DNA of 64,000 nt from Streptomyces sp. NBC_01465 (lineage in GTDB: Bacteria; Actinomycetota; Actinomycetes; Streptomycetales; Streptomycetaceae). A program made the translations under genes and the position numbers. A model generated the notes under the pieces. It had not been told where the DNA came from and made no database searches. It saw only the letters and a list, made by a program, of their open reading frames with translations. The stretch covers positions 7,750,001-7,814,000 of the forward strand of contig NZ_CP109467.1 in NCBI RefSeq assembly GCF_036227325.1, in the 5' to 3' direction. Of the stretch, positions 43,574-52,667 are shown piece after piece. The number at the start of each line of letters is the position of its first letter. The first letter of the stretch is position 1.

Positions 43574-44911
43574 CTAGGAATCGTAGAGCGTGCTGGGGTC
43601 GGTGGAGGGGGCCGGTAGGGCGAGGGCCGCCAGGGCTGCTCTGCCTTCGGCGTTGATGGGGTACGCCCACTTGTTCACGAGGAAGTCGGTGAGGTCGCGG
43701 CCGGTGACCCGGCTGAGGTAGACGGCGTAGTTGGTCCAGCGCAGGGCGTCCTGGGTCTGCCAGTCGGACTGCGGGTTCTCCACGCGGATCAGCTTGTGCA
43801 GCTTGGGCCAGATCCCGGTGCCGAAGGCGAGTTCCAGCTGGCGCAGGGAGACGAGCTTCTCGTACGGCCCGAAGGAGGTGGTGAAGTCGAGCCCCGTGGT
43901 GCCGAGTTTGGGGAGCGCGCTCTGGAACCAGTTCAGCCCGGTCGTGGGGTCGACCGTGAGGAGATTGGACGTCTGGCCGAAGATGCGCTGGGCGGCGAGG
44001 GAGTAGATGTTGACCGAGACCTCGGTGAGGCCGGCGGGACGGTAGGCGAACTGCTGATGCAGATGGCCGAGTTCGTGGTAGAAGCCCCAGCCGCGGTTCC
44101 GTACGCCGTCGACGGTGATCAGGCGGTCGAGATAGGCGACGGGGAAGCCGTTGAAGTAGTGCGTGGCGTACGCGCCGACGCCCGTGGGGACCTTGGAGAC
44201 CTCGACGAACTGGTACTTGCCCGCCTTGCGCCGGTGCAGCGGGGCCGAGCCGTCGAGTCCGCTCACCGCCGCATGCGAGGCGATCAGCTGCTCCACCAGG
44301 TTCATCAGCGTGACGTGGTCCTCGCCGCGATGGGCGAGGAAGTCGGCGCGGGTCACGGTGATGATCGCGTGCGGGGACGTCAGCTCGACCCAGGCCGAGG
44401 CGGTCAGGGTGTCCAGCTGGGACTGGAACGCGGACTCGCTGGTCGAACCCAGGACGAACGTCGGCATCTGCACGGAGCCTGCGGTGAAGGTCACCTGCGC
44501 CTGCTGGCCGTTGCCCGGTAGCCGCAGGTAGACCGGGCCGCCGTAGGTGTCGGTGACGGTGTTGGCGCCCTGCTTCAGGGTGAAGTCGCGGGGGGTCCGC
44601 TGGGCGGTGACCGCGTGGTAGTTGTCGTACGTGCCGATGTGCAGGGTCGGCAGCACACCTCCGGTCGCCGTCACCTGGACGGTGACGGGCGTCCCGGGCG
44701 GTGCGTACCGGCCGGTGGTGATGAAGTCGCTGCCGCGGTACGTGGTCGCCAGCCGGAGACGCTCGGCCTCGGCGGCCGGGAAAGCCGTGGCAGTGACCGT
44801 GTTCGCGTCGGCGCGGGCCGAGGCGGTGCCCGATCCGAGCAGGACGGCGGCTCCTGCTCCTGCGAGAGAGGCGAGCGCCGTGCGACGGCTGACCGTGTGG
44901 GACATACGCAT
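43574..44911 (-). CDS. Secreted M60-family metallopeptidase, copy 1
   Basis: A 445-residue exported protein with a Tat signal (SRRTALASLAGAGAAVLLGSG). The zinc site HELGH is at residues 279-283 in GWGFYHELGHLHQQ, with a candidate third ligand Glu297 in LTEVSVNIYSL, the enhancin/M60 pattern HExxH-x(n)-E. The N-terminal half is a beta-sandwich that precedes the catalytic part in M60 proteins. M60 peptidases cleave heavily glycosylated proteins such as mucins. It lies 28 bp downstream of a closely similar paralogue, indicating a tandem duplication. Confidence 0.88.
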   Translation of the reverse strand: MRMSHTVSRRTALASLAGAGAAVLLGSGTASARADANTVTATAFPAAEAERLRLATTYRGSDFITTGRYAPPGTPVTVQVTATGGVLPTLHIGTYDNYHAVTAQRTPRDFTLKQGANTVTDTYGGPVYLRLPGNGQQAQVTFTAGSVQMPTFVLGSTSESAFQSQLDTLTASAWVELTSPHAIITVTRADFLAHRGEDHVTLMNLVEQLIASHAAVSGLDGSAPLHRRKAGKYQFVEVSKVPTGVGAYATHYFNGFPVAYLDRLITVDGVRNRGWGFYHELGHLHQQFAYRPAGLTEVSVNIYSLAAQRIFGQTSNLLTVDPTTGLNWFQSALPKLGTTGLDFTTSFGPYEKLVSLRQLELAFGTGIWPKLHKLIRVENPQSDWQTQDALRWTNYAVYLSRVTGRDLTDFLVNKWAYPINAEGRAALAALALPAPSTDPSTLYDS

Positions 44912-44939
44912 CTGGATACTCCCTGGTCCGGTGTGGATG

Positions 44940-46316
44940 TCAGTCGGAGAGCGTGCTCGGGTCGACGGGCGGGGCGGGCAGCTTCAGCGCAGCGATCTCG
45001 GCAACTCCCGCCGCGTCGATCGGGAACGCCCACTTGTTGACGAAGAAGTCGGTGAGGTCGTGGCCGGATACGCGGCTCGCGTACGTGGAGAGCGCCCGGT
45101 ACTGCCTGGCCTCGACGGCCGGCGGGTGGTCGTAGTCCTCGACGGGCTCGTCGTGCTGGTGCTCGGCGCGGACGAGCTGGTGCAGGCGCGGCCAGAAGTC
45201 GTCGCCGTAGGCGAGTTCGAGCTGGCGCAGCGGGACGAGCTGCTCGTACGCGCCGAACGAGGTGGTGTAGGCGAGCCCCGGCGTGCCGAACTTCGGGGCC
45301 GCCGACTGGAACCAGTTGAGGCCGGTGGTGGCGTTCTTGGTCAGCAGGTTGGAGGGCTGGCCGAGGGTGCGCTGGGCCGCGAGGGAGTAGATGTTGACGG
45401 TGACCTCGGTGAGGGTGCCCGCCTGGTAGGCGGCCTGCTGGTTGAGGTGACCGAGTTCGTGGTAGAGACCCCAGCCGCGGGTGGTGAGGCCCTGGACGGT
45501 GCAGAGCCGGTCCATGTACGCGCGGGGGAAGCCGTTGAAGCCGTGCCAGGCATAGGCGCCGACGCCCTTGGGGACGACGCTGACCTCGTTGAAGTGGTAG
45601 CGCCCGGCCTTGGGACGGTCCAGGCGGGTCCTGCCGTCGAGGCCGCTGATGCGGTTGTGGGAGTCGATGACCGTGTCGAAGAGCCGCATCAGCGCGGTGT
45701 GGTCCTCGCCCCGGTAGAGCAGCGCGCCCTCATGGGTGAGCGTCAGGATGGCCTGCCCGGTGGTGAGTTCCACCCAGGGGACGTCGGTGATCGTGTCCAG
45801 CTGGGTCTGGAACTCGGCTTCGGTGGTGCGGCCCAGCTCGAAGACGGTCATCTTGGCGGTGCCCGACACGTACCGGACCGAGGCGTGCTGCCCATGGCCC
45901 GCGAAGCTCAGATAGAGCGGGCCGCCGTAGACGTCCGTGACCGTGTTGCGGCCGGCGCGCAGGGGGAAGACGCGCGGCGCCTTGAGCGCGGCATCGGTGT
46001 TGTAGTCGTCGAAGGTGCCGATGTGCAGAACCGGCAGTGCGCCGTGGCCCGGCCGGACGTCCACGGTGACCGCGGCGCCGGGTGCCGCGTAGCGGCCGGT
46101 GGGGATGAACTCGCTGGCGCGCAGCGAGCGGTCGAGGCGCAGCCGCTCGGTCTCCGCGCCGGGGAAGGCGGTGATCAGCTGGGTGTCGCCGCGTCCATGG
46201 GCGGAGGCGGGAGCGGCACCGATCAGGGTGGCCGCTCCCGCACCTGCCAGTGCGGCGAGTGCGGTACGGCGGCTGAAGGCGGAAGGGGTGTTCGCAGGGT
46301 TGTTCACAGGGCGCAT
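44940..46316 (-). CDS. Secreted M60-family metallopeptidase, copy 2
   Basis: A 458-residue paralogue of its downstream neighbour, with a Tat signal (SRRTALAALAGAGAATLIGAAPASA) and the zinc site GWGLYHELGHLNQQ followed by LTEVTVNIYSLAAQR. Line by line the two proteins share long identical stretches around the active site but differ in their surface segments, as expected from duplication and divergence. It is the first gene of the three-gene minus-strand operon. A LacI-type site lies 58 bp upstream of its start. Confidence 0.88.
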   Translation of the reverse strand: MRPVNNPANTPSAFSRRTALAALAGAGAATLIGAAPASAHGRGDTQLITAFPGAETERLRLDRSLRASEFIPTGRYAAPGAAVTVDVRPGHGALPVLHIGTFDDYNTDAALKAPRVFPLRAGRNTVTDVYGGPLYLSFAGHGQHASVRYVSGTAKMTVFELGRTTEAEFQTQLDTITDVPWVELTTGQAILTLTHEGALLYRGEDHTALMRLFDTVIDSHNRISGLDGRTRLDRPKAGRYHFNEVSVVPKGVGAYAWHGFNGFPRAYMDRLCTVQGLTTRGWGLYHELGHLNQQAAYQAGTLTEVTVNIYSLAAQRTLGQPSNLLTKNATTGLNWFQSAAPKFGTPGLAYTTSFGAYEQLVPLRQLELAYGDDFWPRLHQLVRAEHQHDEPVEDYDHPPAVEARQYRALSTYASRVSGHDLTDFFVNKWAFPIDAAGVAEIAALKLPAPPVDPSTLSD

Positions 46317-46373
46317 CCGGACTCCAGGGGGCGAGGGGTGATGGAGAGGCGTAAGCGATGCGCGCCAGCATGT

Positions 46374-46381
46374 AAGCGGTT
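46374..46381. promoter_or_regulatory. LacI-type operator before the M60 operon
   Basis: The core AAGCGGTT (46374-46381) reads AACCGCTTAC with flanks on the minus strand. It matches the site in the ABC importer promoter and resembles the LacI/GalR consensus AARCGNTT. It lies 58 bp upstream of the M60 copy 2 start. Confidence 0.6.
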
Positions 46382-46458
46382 GCTATCTCACCGCAAGAGG
46401 GCCCGGGAAGTTACTGTCTTTTACTATGGCCGGGAGGGGGCGAGCAGGCAGTAATCGC

Positions 46459-47625
46459 TCACACCCGGCGGGCGGGGCGCTTCGCCGGAGCGGCCACCGA
46501 GTCGCGTACGACGATGTGCGTGCCGAGCCGCACCGCACCGGTGCTCTGTTCGCGCCACTCGTCCTCGTCGCCCCCGGAGACGGCCAGTCGTACGGCCTGC
46601 CGGCCCATCTCCTCCAGCGGAATGTGCACGGTCGTCAGCCGGGGACGCAGCTCCTGGGCCACGGGGAGATCGTCGTAGCCCACGATGGACATGTCCTGCG
46701 GGACCCGCACCCCGGCTTCCTCCAGGGCCTGGTAGGCGCCCGCCGCGACCATGTCGTTGGCGGCGAAGACGGCGGTGAACTCCAGGTCGCTCCTGAGGAG
46801 TTCGGCCAGTCGGTTACGGCCGAAGGCCCGGCTGAAGGAACCGAGCTGCTCCAGTTCCGGATCGCGCTGCACACCGCGCAGGTCGAGAGCCCGCCGGTGT
46901 CCGGCGAGCCGGTCGCGGGTGGTGGAGAGCGCGGGCGGGCCGCCGAGGTAGAGGATGCGTTCGTGGCCCTGCGCCAGCAGATGGTCGGTGATGGCGAAGG
47001 CGCCGCCCTCGTTGTCGTACTCGACGTGGGCGGTCAGCGCCGGTTCATTGAGCGGGGGCCGCCCGCACAGCACCAGCTTCGAGCCGTCCGCGTCCAACTC
47101 CTTGGCACGACGGGCCAGTTCGGCCGTGTACGCGCGGTCCGCGATGGATCCGCCGACCACGATCACCGCGTCCGCCCGCCGCTCGTGCATCAGCTCGATG
47201 AAGGCCAGCTCGCGCTGCGGATCGCCCTGGGTGCAGCAGACCAGACAGAGCCGGTTGCCCAGCGCGGCCTCGCGCTCCACGCCGCGTGCGATGTAGGCGT
47301 AGAAGGGGTCGATGAGCTCGCTGACGACGATCCCGACCGTACGGCCCGAGACGCCGGCCAGGGCGCGGGCGTGCGCGTTGACGACGTACCCCAGCTCGCG
47401 CATCGCCTCCTCCACGCGCTCGCGCGTCGCGGCGGCGACCGGGTAGTTGCGGTTGAGTACGCGCGAGACGGTGGCCGTCGAGACCCCCGCGAGCCGCGCC
47501 ACGTCAGTGACCGTCGCACGGCGCTGGCCGTCCGTGGCCGAGCTCTGGCGGCGCATGCGGCCCACCCCCTGGTTCTCGCTGTGTGGTGCGCCCGAGTTTA
47601 TGGCCTGCGCGGTGGTGTCGTTCAT
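46459..47625 (-). CDS. LacI-family repressor of the utilisation locus
   Basis: A 388-residue LacI/GalR regulator. The helix-turn-helix and hinge are RRATVTDVARLAGVSTATVSRVLN, and the ligand part is a periplasmic-binding-protein fold with ALAGVSGRTVGIVVSELIDPFYA and FAANDMVAAGAYQALEEAGVRVPQDMSIVGYDDL. The true start is the ATG at 47625, which overlaps the stop of the upstream dehydrogenase gene (ATGA); an ATG shortly before the helix-turn-helix is an alternative. It is the only regulator inside the locus, and LacI-type sites precede all three transcription units, so it is probably the local repressor released by a sugar. Confidence 0.9.
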   Translation of the reverse strand: MNDTTAQAINSGAPHSENQGVGRMRRQSSATDGQRRATVTDVARLAGVSTATVSRVLNRNYPVAAATRERVEEAMRELGYVVNAHARALAGVSGRTVGIVVSELIDPFYAYIARGVEREAALGNRLCLVCCTQGDPQRELAFIELMHERRADAVIVVGGSIADRAYTAELARRAKELDADGSKLVLCGRPPLNEPALTAHVEYDNEGGAFAITDHLLAQGHERILYLGGPPALSTTRDRLAGHRRALDLRGVQRDPELEQLGSFSRAFGRNRLAELLRSDLEFTAVFAANDMVAAGAYQALEEAGVRVPQDMSIVGYDDLPVAQELRPRLTTVHIPLEEMGRQAVRLAVSGGDEDEWREQSTGAVRLGTHIVVRDSVAAPAKRPARRV

Positions 47626-48692
47626 GCGATGCGGTCCAGGTCGGCGAGGTGGACGGGATGGTTGAAGGGCAGCCCGCGGGCGTACCGGGTGAGTTCGTCC
47701 ACGGCGAGCGCGCCGAGCCGTCCGACCTCGTTGCCCTGGGCCCCGGCCATATGGGGGGTGATGAACACGTTGGGCAGCTCCCACAGCGGGTGTCCGTGCG
47801 GCAGCGGCTCGGGATCCGTGACATCGAGTACGGCGTCGATCCGGCCGCTGACCAGGTGTTCTGTCAGCGCCTCGGTGTCCACGAGCCGCCCCCGCGCGGT
47901 GTTGACCAGCAGGGTGCCGGGGCGCATCAGGCCGATCGTCCGGGCGTCCAGGAGGTGCCGGGTCGCCGGGGTGTCGGGCGCGTGCACGCTCACCACGTCG
48001 CTGGTGGCGACCAGGGTGTCGAGATCGGTGAGCCGCGCGCCGAGCAGGTCGGCCTCGGCGGCGCTCACATACGGGTCGTAGAGCAGGACGTCGGCGTCGA
48101 TCACCCGCAGCAGTTCGATCACGCGGCGCCCGATCCGCGAGGCGCCGATCACGCCGACGGTCAGACCGTGGGTGCCGATCCAGTGCTGGCGGTCGAGGTC
48201 GGCCTCGGTGCGGTGGGTGCGGCGGGTGCGGAAGAGCTGGGAGAGCGGGAAGGCCCGCTTGGCGCCCATGATGATCGCCGCGAGCGTGAACTCGGCGACG
48301 GGCACGGCGTTCGCCTCGGCCGCCGAGGAGACCGCGACTCCGCGTTCGTACGCCTCGGTGGCCAGGAAGGTCTTGACCGTGCCGGCCGCGTGGATGACGG
48401 CGCGCAGCCCGGGCGCCCGGTGCAGCAGGGTCGAGTCGATGGGCGGGCAGCCCCAGCCGGTGAGGAGCACTTCCGCACCGGCAAGTGCGTCGGCCGCCTC
48501 GGGGGAGCCGAACTCGCTGATGACATAGGGCGGTTGGAGATCGGCCGATTCCTCGAGCCGTACCCGTACCGGCGGCGGAAAGACGTCGTCGAGCAGACCC
48601 GGTGCCATGGCCAGTACGGTGCGCGGCCGCCGCGGGGGCGGCTCTGCGGGATCCGTAGCGGTCGGGACCGGTGCCTCGTCGGTGGTGCGCAC
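47622..48692 (-). CDS. D-2-hydroxyacid dehydrogenase family protein
   Basis: A 356-residue NAD-dependent dehydrogenase. The nucleotide-binding motif is TVGVIGASRIGRRVIELLR; the catalytic residues are Arg in VNTARGRLVDTEALT, Glu in DVTDPEPLPHGHPL and His in VFITPHMAG. It interconverts a 2-hydroxy acid and a 2-oxo acid, perhaps during breakdown of a uronate or sugar acid from the locus. The GTG at 48692 follows CCGGAGGCAG; an ATG at 48734 would read through the operator. It is transcribed together with the LacI gene (4-bp overlap). Confidence 0.88.
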   Translation of the reverse strand: MRTTDEAPVPTATDPAEPPPRRPRTVLAMAPGLLDDVFPPPVRVRLEESADLQPPYVISEFGSPEAADALAGAEVLLTGWGCPPIDSTLLHRAPGLRAVIHAAGTVKTFLATEAYERGVAVSSAAEANAVPVAEFTLAAIIMGAKRAFPLSQLFRTRRTHRTEADLDRQHWIGTHGLTVGVIGASRIGRRVIELLRVIDADVLLYDPYVSAAEADLLGARLTDLDTLVATSDVVSVHAPDTPATRHLLDARTIGLMRPGTLLVNTARGRLVDTEALTEHLVSGRIDAVLDVTDPEPLPHGHPLWELPNVFITPHMAGAQGNEVGRLGALAVDELTRYARGLPFNHPVHLADLDRIA

Positions 48693-48707
48693 CCTGCCTC
48701 CGGACAG

Positions 48708-48720
48708 TAAACGCGTTCTA
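48708..48720. promoter_or_regulatory. LacI-type operator before the dehydrogenase-LacI operon
   Basis: TAAACGCGTTCTA (48708-48720) is a near-palindrome with the perfect centre AACGCGTT (48710-48717), a typical LacI/GalR operator core. It lies 15 bp upstream of the GTG start, suggesting autoregulation. Confidence 0.65.
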
Positions 48721-48867
48721 TGGATGGGCCGCACGCTAGGGAGCGCAATGGCTGCGCGTCAAGCGATCCGATCTCTCATCTGGCAGCATTTGTCGGGTAT
48801 TTGGCGATCTGATGGACAGAAAACGGCCATAGAAACATCGCGTAACGCAGACGTTCCCCCGAATCTC

Positions 48868-48897
48868 TTGACGCTGGGGTTAACCGCTTACTACGTT
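48868..48897 (+). promoter_or_regulatory. Importer promoter with embedded LacI-type operator
   Basis: TTGACG (48868-48873) and TACGTT (48892-48897) form a -35/-10 pair with an 18-bp spacer. The core AACCGCTT (48882-48889) sits within the spacer, ideal for repression. It shares AACCGCTTAC with the M60 operator. Transcription would start near 48904, just upstream of the first permease gene. Confidence 0.65.
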
Positions 48898-48917
48898 GCG
48901 GCGGCAGAAGGCCCACC

Positions 48918-49952
48918 ATGCGCCACCCAGCCGAACAGGACGGCACCATGGCTGAAACAGCACCTACGATGCCGCTCGAAAAGCGGCGCAAGCAGGCCAA
49001 AGCGCCCGCCCCGCCCGTCGTCGCCGCCCAGCGCAAGCTGGGCCTCTGGCAGCGGATCAGGCGCGACAAGGTCATGCTGCTGCTGACCCTGCCGGGGCTG
49101 CTCTACTTCGTGGTGTTCCACTACGTACCGCTGATCGGCTACATGGTGGCCTTCCAGGACTACCAGCCCTACCTCGGCTACATGCACAGCGCCTGGGTCG
49201 GCGTCTCCAACTTCACCGCGGCCTTCGCCGACCCGGACTTCTGGTCCGCCACCGGCAACACCCTGAAGATCGCCGTGGTCCAGCTGGTCCTCTTCTTCCC
49301 CGTGCCGATCGCCCTCGCCCTGCTGCTCAACAGCATCGTCAGCGACAAGCTCCGCCGCTTCGTCCAGAGCGTGGTGTACCTGCCGCACTTCATCGGCTGG
49401 GTCATCATCGTCTCGATCTTCCAGCAGATACTCGGCGGCGCCGGCCTGCTGCCCCATGTGCTCGAATCACTGGGCCTGCCCCGCTACGACATGATGACCG
49501 ACCCCGCCGCCTTCCCCTGGCTGCTCGCGCTCCAGACGATGTGGAAGGACGCGGGCTGGGGCACCATCATCATCCTGGCCGCGCTGCTCTCCATCGACCG
49601 CGGCCTGTACGAGGCCTCGGCGATCGACGGCGCAGGCAAGTGGCGCCGTCTCTGGCACGTCACGCTCCCGGGGCTCTCCCCGGTGATCATCCTGCTGCTG
49701 ATCCTCAACCTCGGGAACATCCTCACCGTCGGCTTCGAGCAGATCCTGCTCCAGCGCGACGCGGTGGGCGCCGGAGCGGGTGAAGTCCTCGACACCTACG
49801 TCTACTTCCACGGCATCAAGGACAACGCCTGGGGCGTTGCGGCCGCCGTCGGCCTGGTCAAGGCCGTGATCGGCACGGCACTGGTGATCGGTGCCAACAA
49901 GTTCGCCCACCGACTCGGCCATGAAGGGGTGTACCGCGGTGCTGACCGCTGA
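48918..49952 (+). CDS. ABC sugar importer permease (LplB/PotB-like)
   Basis: A 344-residue permease with six transmembrane helices. The cytoplasmic EAA-type loop reads YEASAIDGAGKWRRLWHVTLPGLSPVI. The opening RIRRDKVMLLLTLPGLLYFVVFHYVPLIGYMVAFQDY is typical of the LplB group that imports complex oligosaccharides. The start at 48918 has a GAAGG ribosome binding site; an ATG at 48948 is an alternative. It is the first gene of the long plus-strand operon that runs to the heparinase gene. No ATPase is encoded here, so a shared one such as MsiK elsewhere is likely. Confidence 0.92.
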   Translation: MRHPAEQDGTMAETAPTMPLEKRRKQAKAPAPPVVAAQRKLGLWQRIRRDKVMLLLTLPGLLYFVVFHYVPLIGYMVAFQDYQPYLGYMHSAWVGVSNFTAAFADPDFWSATGNTLKIAVVQLVLFFPVPIALALLLNSIVSDKLRRFVQSVVYLPHFIGWVIIVSIFQQILGGAGLLPHVLESLGLPRYDMMTDPAAFPWLLALQTMWKDAGWGTIIILAALLSIDRGLYEASAIDGAGKWRRLWHVTLPGLSPVIILLLILNLGNILTVGFEQILLQRDAVGAGAGEVLDTYVYFHGIKDNAWGVAAAVGLVKAVIGTALVIGANKFAHRLGHEGVYRGADR

Positions 49953-50931
49953 GAACTCGCGCGACAGCGCACCGGAGAAGACGACCCCGACCCCCTCGGA
50001 GGTGAGGACCGCGGCAGTCACCGAGCAGGCACCGCAGCAGCTCAGGCCGTCGGGCGCCAGGCCCCCGTGGATGGAGAAGCCGACCAAGCTCGGCCTCACC
50101 GGCAAGGGCATCGTCATCGTGCTGGTCGTGGCGATGGTCGCGTACCCGCTGCTCGGCGTGATCGGCACGAGCTTCGCCTCGCAGACCGACATCATCAAGT
50201 CATCGGGCCTGGTCCTGTGGCCCTCCCACCCCAACCTCGACGCCTACCGCACCGTGTTCACCGGCGGCGTCGTCACCCGCGCCCTCCTGGTGAGCTTCGG
50301 AGTGACGGTCTTCGGGACCGCGGCCAGCCTCCTGTGCACCATCGGGATGGCGTACGGGCTCTCCCGGCGCGATGTCGTCGGCTCGCGCTTCATCCTGATG
50401 ACCGCGCTGTTCACCATGCTCTTCAACGCGGGCGTCATCCCCAACTTCCTTCTGGTGAAGGAGCTGGGCCTCTACAACACCTTCGCCGCCCTCGTCCTGC
50501 CCACCATGGTCAGCGCCTTCAACCTGGTGGTCCTTCGGTCCTTCTTCATGAACCTGCCCGAGGAGCTGTACGACGCCGCGAAGGTCGACGGCGCCGGCGA
50601 CTTCCGCGTCCTCATCCAGGTCGTCCTGCCGCTCTCCAAGGCGGTTCTCGCGGTGGTCGGCCTCTTCTACGCGGTCTCGTACTGGAACGCGTACTTCAAC
50701 GCCCTGCTTTACCTCGGCGACGCCGACAAGTGGCCGCTTCCCATGGTCCTGCGCACCTTCGTCCTGCAGGGCCAGAGCCTTGCCGAGGGCGGCGCGGGCG
50801 AGGCCGTCGCGCCGCAGCAGGCCGTGCAGATGGCCGTCCTGGTCGTCGCGGTCGTCCCGATCCTGCTCGTCTACCCCTTCCTTCAGCGGTACTTCACCAA
50901 GGGCGTCCTCACCGGCGCCATCAAGGGCTGA
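49939..50931 (+). CDS. ABC sugar importer permease (LplC-like)
   Basis: A 330-residue permease, partner of the preceding one. After a disordered Thr/Pro-rich N-terminus of about 45 residues it has six helices, and the EAA loop YDAAKVDGAGDFRVLIQVVLPLSKAVL. The C-terminus KGVLTGAIKG is the common ending of LplC proteins. The GTG at 49939, with AAGGGG ten bases upstream, overlaps the upstream gene by 14 bp; an ATG at 49921 is possible. It forms the membrane channel with its neighbour. Confidence 0.9.
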   Translation: MLTAENSRDSAPEKTTPTPSEVRTAAVTEQAPQQLRPSGARPPWMEKPTKLGLTGKGIVIVLVVAMVAYPLLGVIGTSFASQTDIIKSSGLVLWPSHPNLDAYRTVFTGGVVTRALLVSFGVTVFGTAASLLCTIGMAYGLSRRDVVGSRFILMTALFTMLFNAGVIPNFLLVKELGLYNTFAALVLPTMVSAFNLVVLRSFFMNLPEELYDAAKVDGAGDFRVLIQVVLPLSKAVLAVVGLFYAVSYWNAYFNALLYLGDADKWPLPMVLRTFVLQGQSLAEGGAGEAVAPQQAVQMAVLVVAVVPILLVYPFLQRYFTKGVLTGAIKG

Positions 50932-50993
50932 CCGCAGCACCGCACCCCCACAACTTCCCCGTCCCGTCCCGCTTCTCGCCGAGGAGATCCCAG

Positions 50994-52667
50994 ATGTCCG
51001 GCTCCACCCAGATCAACCGCCGAACCCTCTTCCGCTGGAGCGCAGGCATCGGCCTCGGCGTCGCGGCCGCCCCGCTCCTCGCCGCCTGCGGCGACGGCGG
51101 CACCACCGCCAAGGCCGAGGCGAAGACGACCTCGCTCCTTCCGACGACCACGGTCCGCAACATCGGTCTGAAGCCGGACCTGGCAGGCACCGCGGCCGGA
51201 GTCCCGCAGGGCTTCTTCGCGTACCCGGCCCAGCTGCAGCGCGCCACCACCGGCACCCCGCTCAAGGGCGCCAAGCCGATCTCCGCCGTCATGGAGACCT
51301 TCTCGCCGCTGCCGCCCGCCCGGGGGAAGAATGCCGCCTGGCAGGCGATCGAGAAGCTGCTCGGCACGCAGGTGAACGTGACGCCCGTGCCGGCCGACGA
51401 CTACCCGACCAAGTTCTCCACGATGGTCGCGAGCGACAGCCTGCCCGACATCTTCATGTACCCCGAGACCGGCGGCGTCGACAACAAGTCCGGCTTCCTC
51501 GCCGCCAAGTGCGCGGATCTGACGCCGTACCTCGCCGGTGACAAGGTCAAGGACTACCCGAACCTCGCGGCCATCCCGAAGGGTGCCTGGCAGGGCGCGA
51601 CCTTCGGGAGCAAGATCTTCGGCATCCCGATCACCCGTATCGGAACCGCCGGAGTCGGCTTCTACCGCCACGACCTCTTCGCCAAGGCCGGCGTCACCAA
51701 CCTCGACCAGATCACCGACGTCGACCGGTTCACCGAACTGGCCAAGGCGCTGACGAACCCGAAGCAGCACCAGTACGCCTTCTCCGCGGGCATCACCAAC
51801 CTCCTCGCGGCTTCCACGGGCTCCCCGTACTTCTGGGCGATGGACGCCAAGACCGGCAAGTGGACGTACTGGCTGGAGACCGACGCCTACCGCTCCGCGA
51901 TCGAGACCGCGGCGAAGCTCTACAAGGCGGGCTGCTTCTACCCCGGCACCGTCGAGATGGTCGGCGCGCAGAAGGCCCAGTACACGAACCTCTTCAAGAA
52001 CGGGAAGGCCGCGTACGTCTACGACGGCATGCCCAACTACCTTGCGCCGGGCGTCGGGTACGTCGACTCGATGGCCGCGATCGACAAGTCCTTCGACGTG
52101 CGCCCCATGCTCCCCTTCGGCCCGGACGCGGTCTCCTGGCAGGACAACGTCTCCCTCCAGAACACCCACATCAAGAAGGCGGACGGCGCCCGCGTCAAGG
52201 AGATCCTCAAGCTCGCCGACTTCGCCGCGTCGCCCTTCGGCTCGGTCGAGTACACCCTGATCACCTTCGGCACCGAGGGCGTCGACTACCAGCGCGACGC
52301 CAAGGGCAACCCGGTCCTCACCAAGCAGGGAGCCCAGGACATCACCGTCCCGTGGGGCAAGCTCGCCTCCGGCGTCCCGGCCTTCTTCAGCACGACCTCC
52401 GAGGACGCCGTCCGGTACGTGCACGACGCGTACACGAAGCTCATCCCGATGCTCCGGCCCGACGTCACCCTGGGCTACACCTCGCCCACCTGGGACTCCA
52501 AGGGCTACGGCAGCCTCTACACGATCCACCAGGACGGCGTGAAGGACATCATCGCCGGCCGAAAGTCCATGTCGGACTACGACGCCCTGGTCAAGAAGTG
52601 GCGCAACGCCGGTGGCGACACCTGCCGCGCCGAGTTCGAGAAGGCATCTGCGAAGGGGACGAAGTGA
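50994..52667 (+). CDS. Extracellular sugar-binding lipoprotein of the importer
   Basis: A 557-residue substrate-binding protein of the LplA type. The signal is a Tat lipoprotein signal: RRTLFRWSAG, then lipobox LLAAC with lipidated Cys32. The mature part is a two-lobe binding fold, e.g. DDYPTKFSTMVASDSLPDIFMYPETGG and GFYRHDLFAKAGVTNLDQI. The unusual length suits large oligosaccharides. The ATG at 50994 follows GAGGAGATCCCAG. It delivers ligand to the two preceding permeases. The stop overlaps the peptidase gene by 4 bp. Confidence 0.92.
   Translation: MSGSTQINRRTLFRWSAGIGLGVAAAPLLAACGDGGTTAKAEAKTTSLLPTTTVRNIGLKPDLAGTAAGVPQGFFAYPAQLQRATTGTPLKGAKPISAVMETFSPLPPARGKNAAWQAIEKLLGTQVNVTPVPADDYPTKFSTMVASDSLPDIFMYPETGGVDNKSGFLAAKCADLTPYLAGDKVKDYPNLAAIPKGAWQGATFGSKIFGIPITRIGTAGVGFYRHDLFAKAGVTNLDQITDVDRFTELAKALTNPKQHQYAFSAGITNLLAASTGSPYFWAMDAKTGKWTYWLETDAYRSAIETAAKLYKAGCFYPGTVEMVGAQKAQYTNLFKNGKAAYVYDGMPNYLAPGVGYVDSMAAIDKSFDVRPMLPFGPDAVSWQDNVSLQNTHIKKADGARVKEILKLADFAASPFGSVEYTLITFGTEGVDYQRDAKGNPVLTKQGAQDITVPWGKLASGVPAFFSTTSEDAVRYVHDAYTKLIPMLRPDVTLGYTSPTWDSKGYGSLYTIHQDGVKDIIAGRKSMSDYDALVKKWRNAGGDTCRAEFEKASAKGTK

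Noticed and set aside
48918..52667. Expectation of an ATPase gene in the importer operon
   Set aside because: None is present between the permeases and the peptidase; Streptomyces sugar importers often use a shared ATPase (MsiK) encoded elsewhere, so this is not a broken operon.
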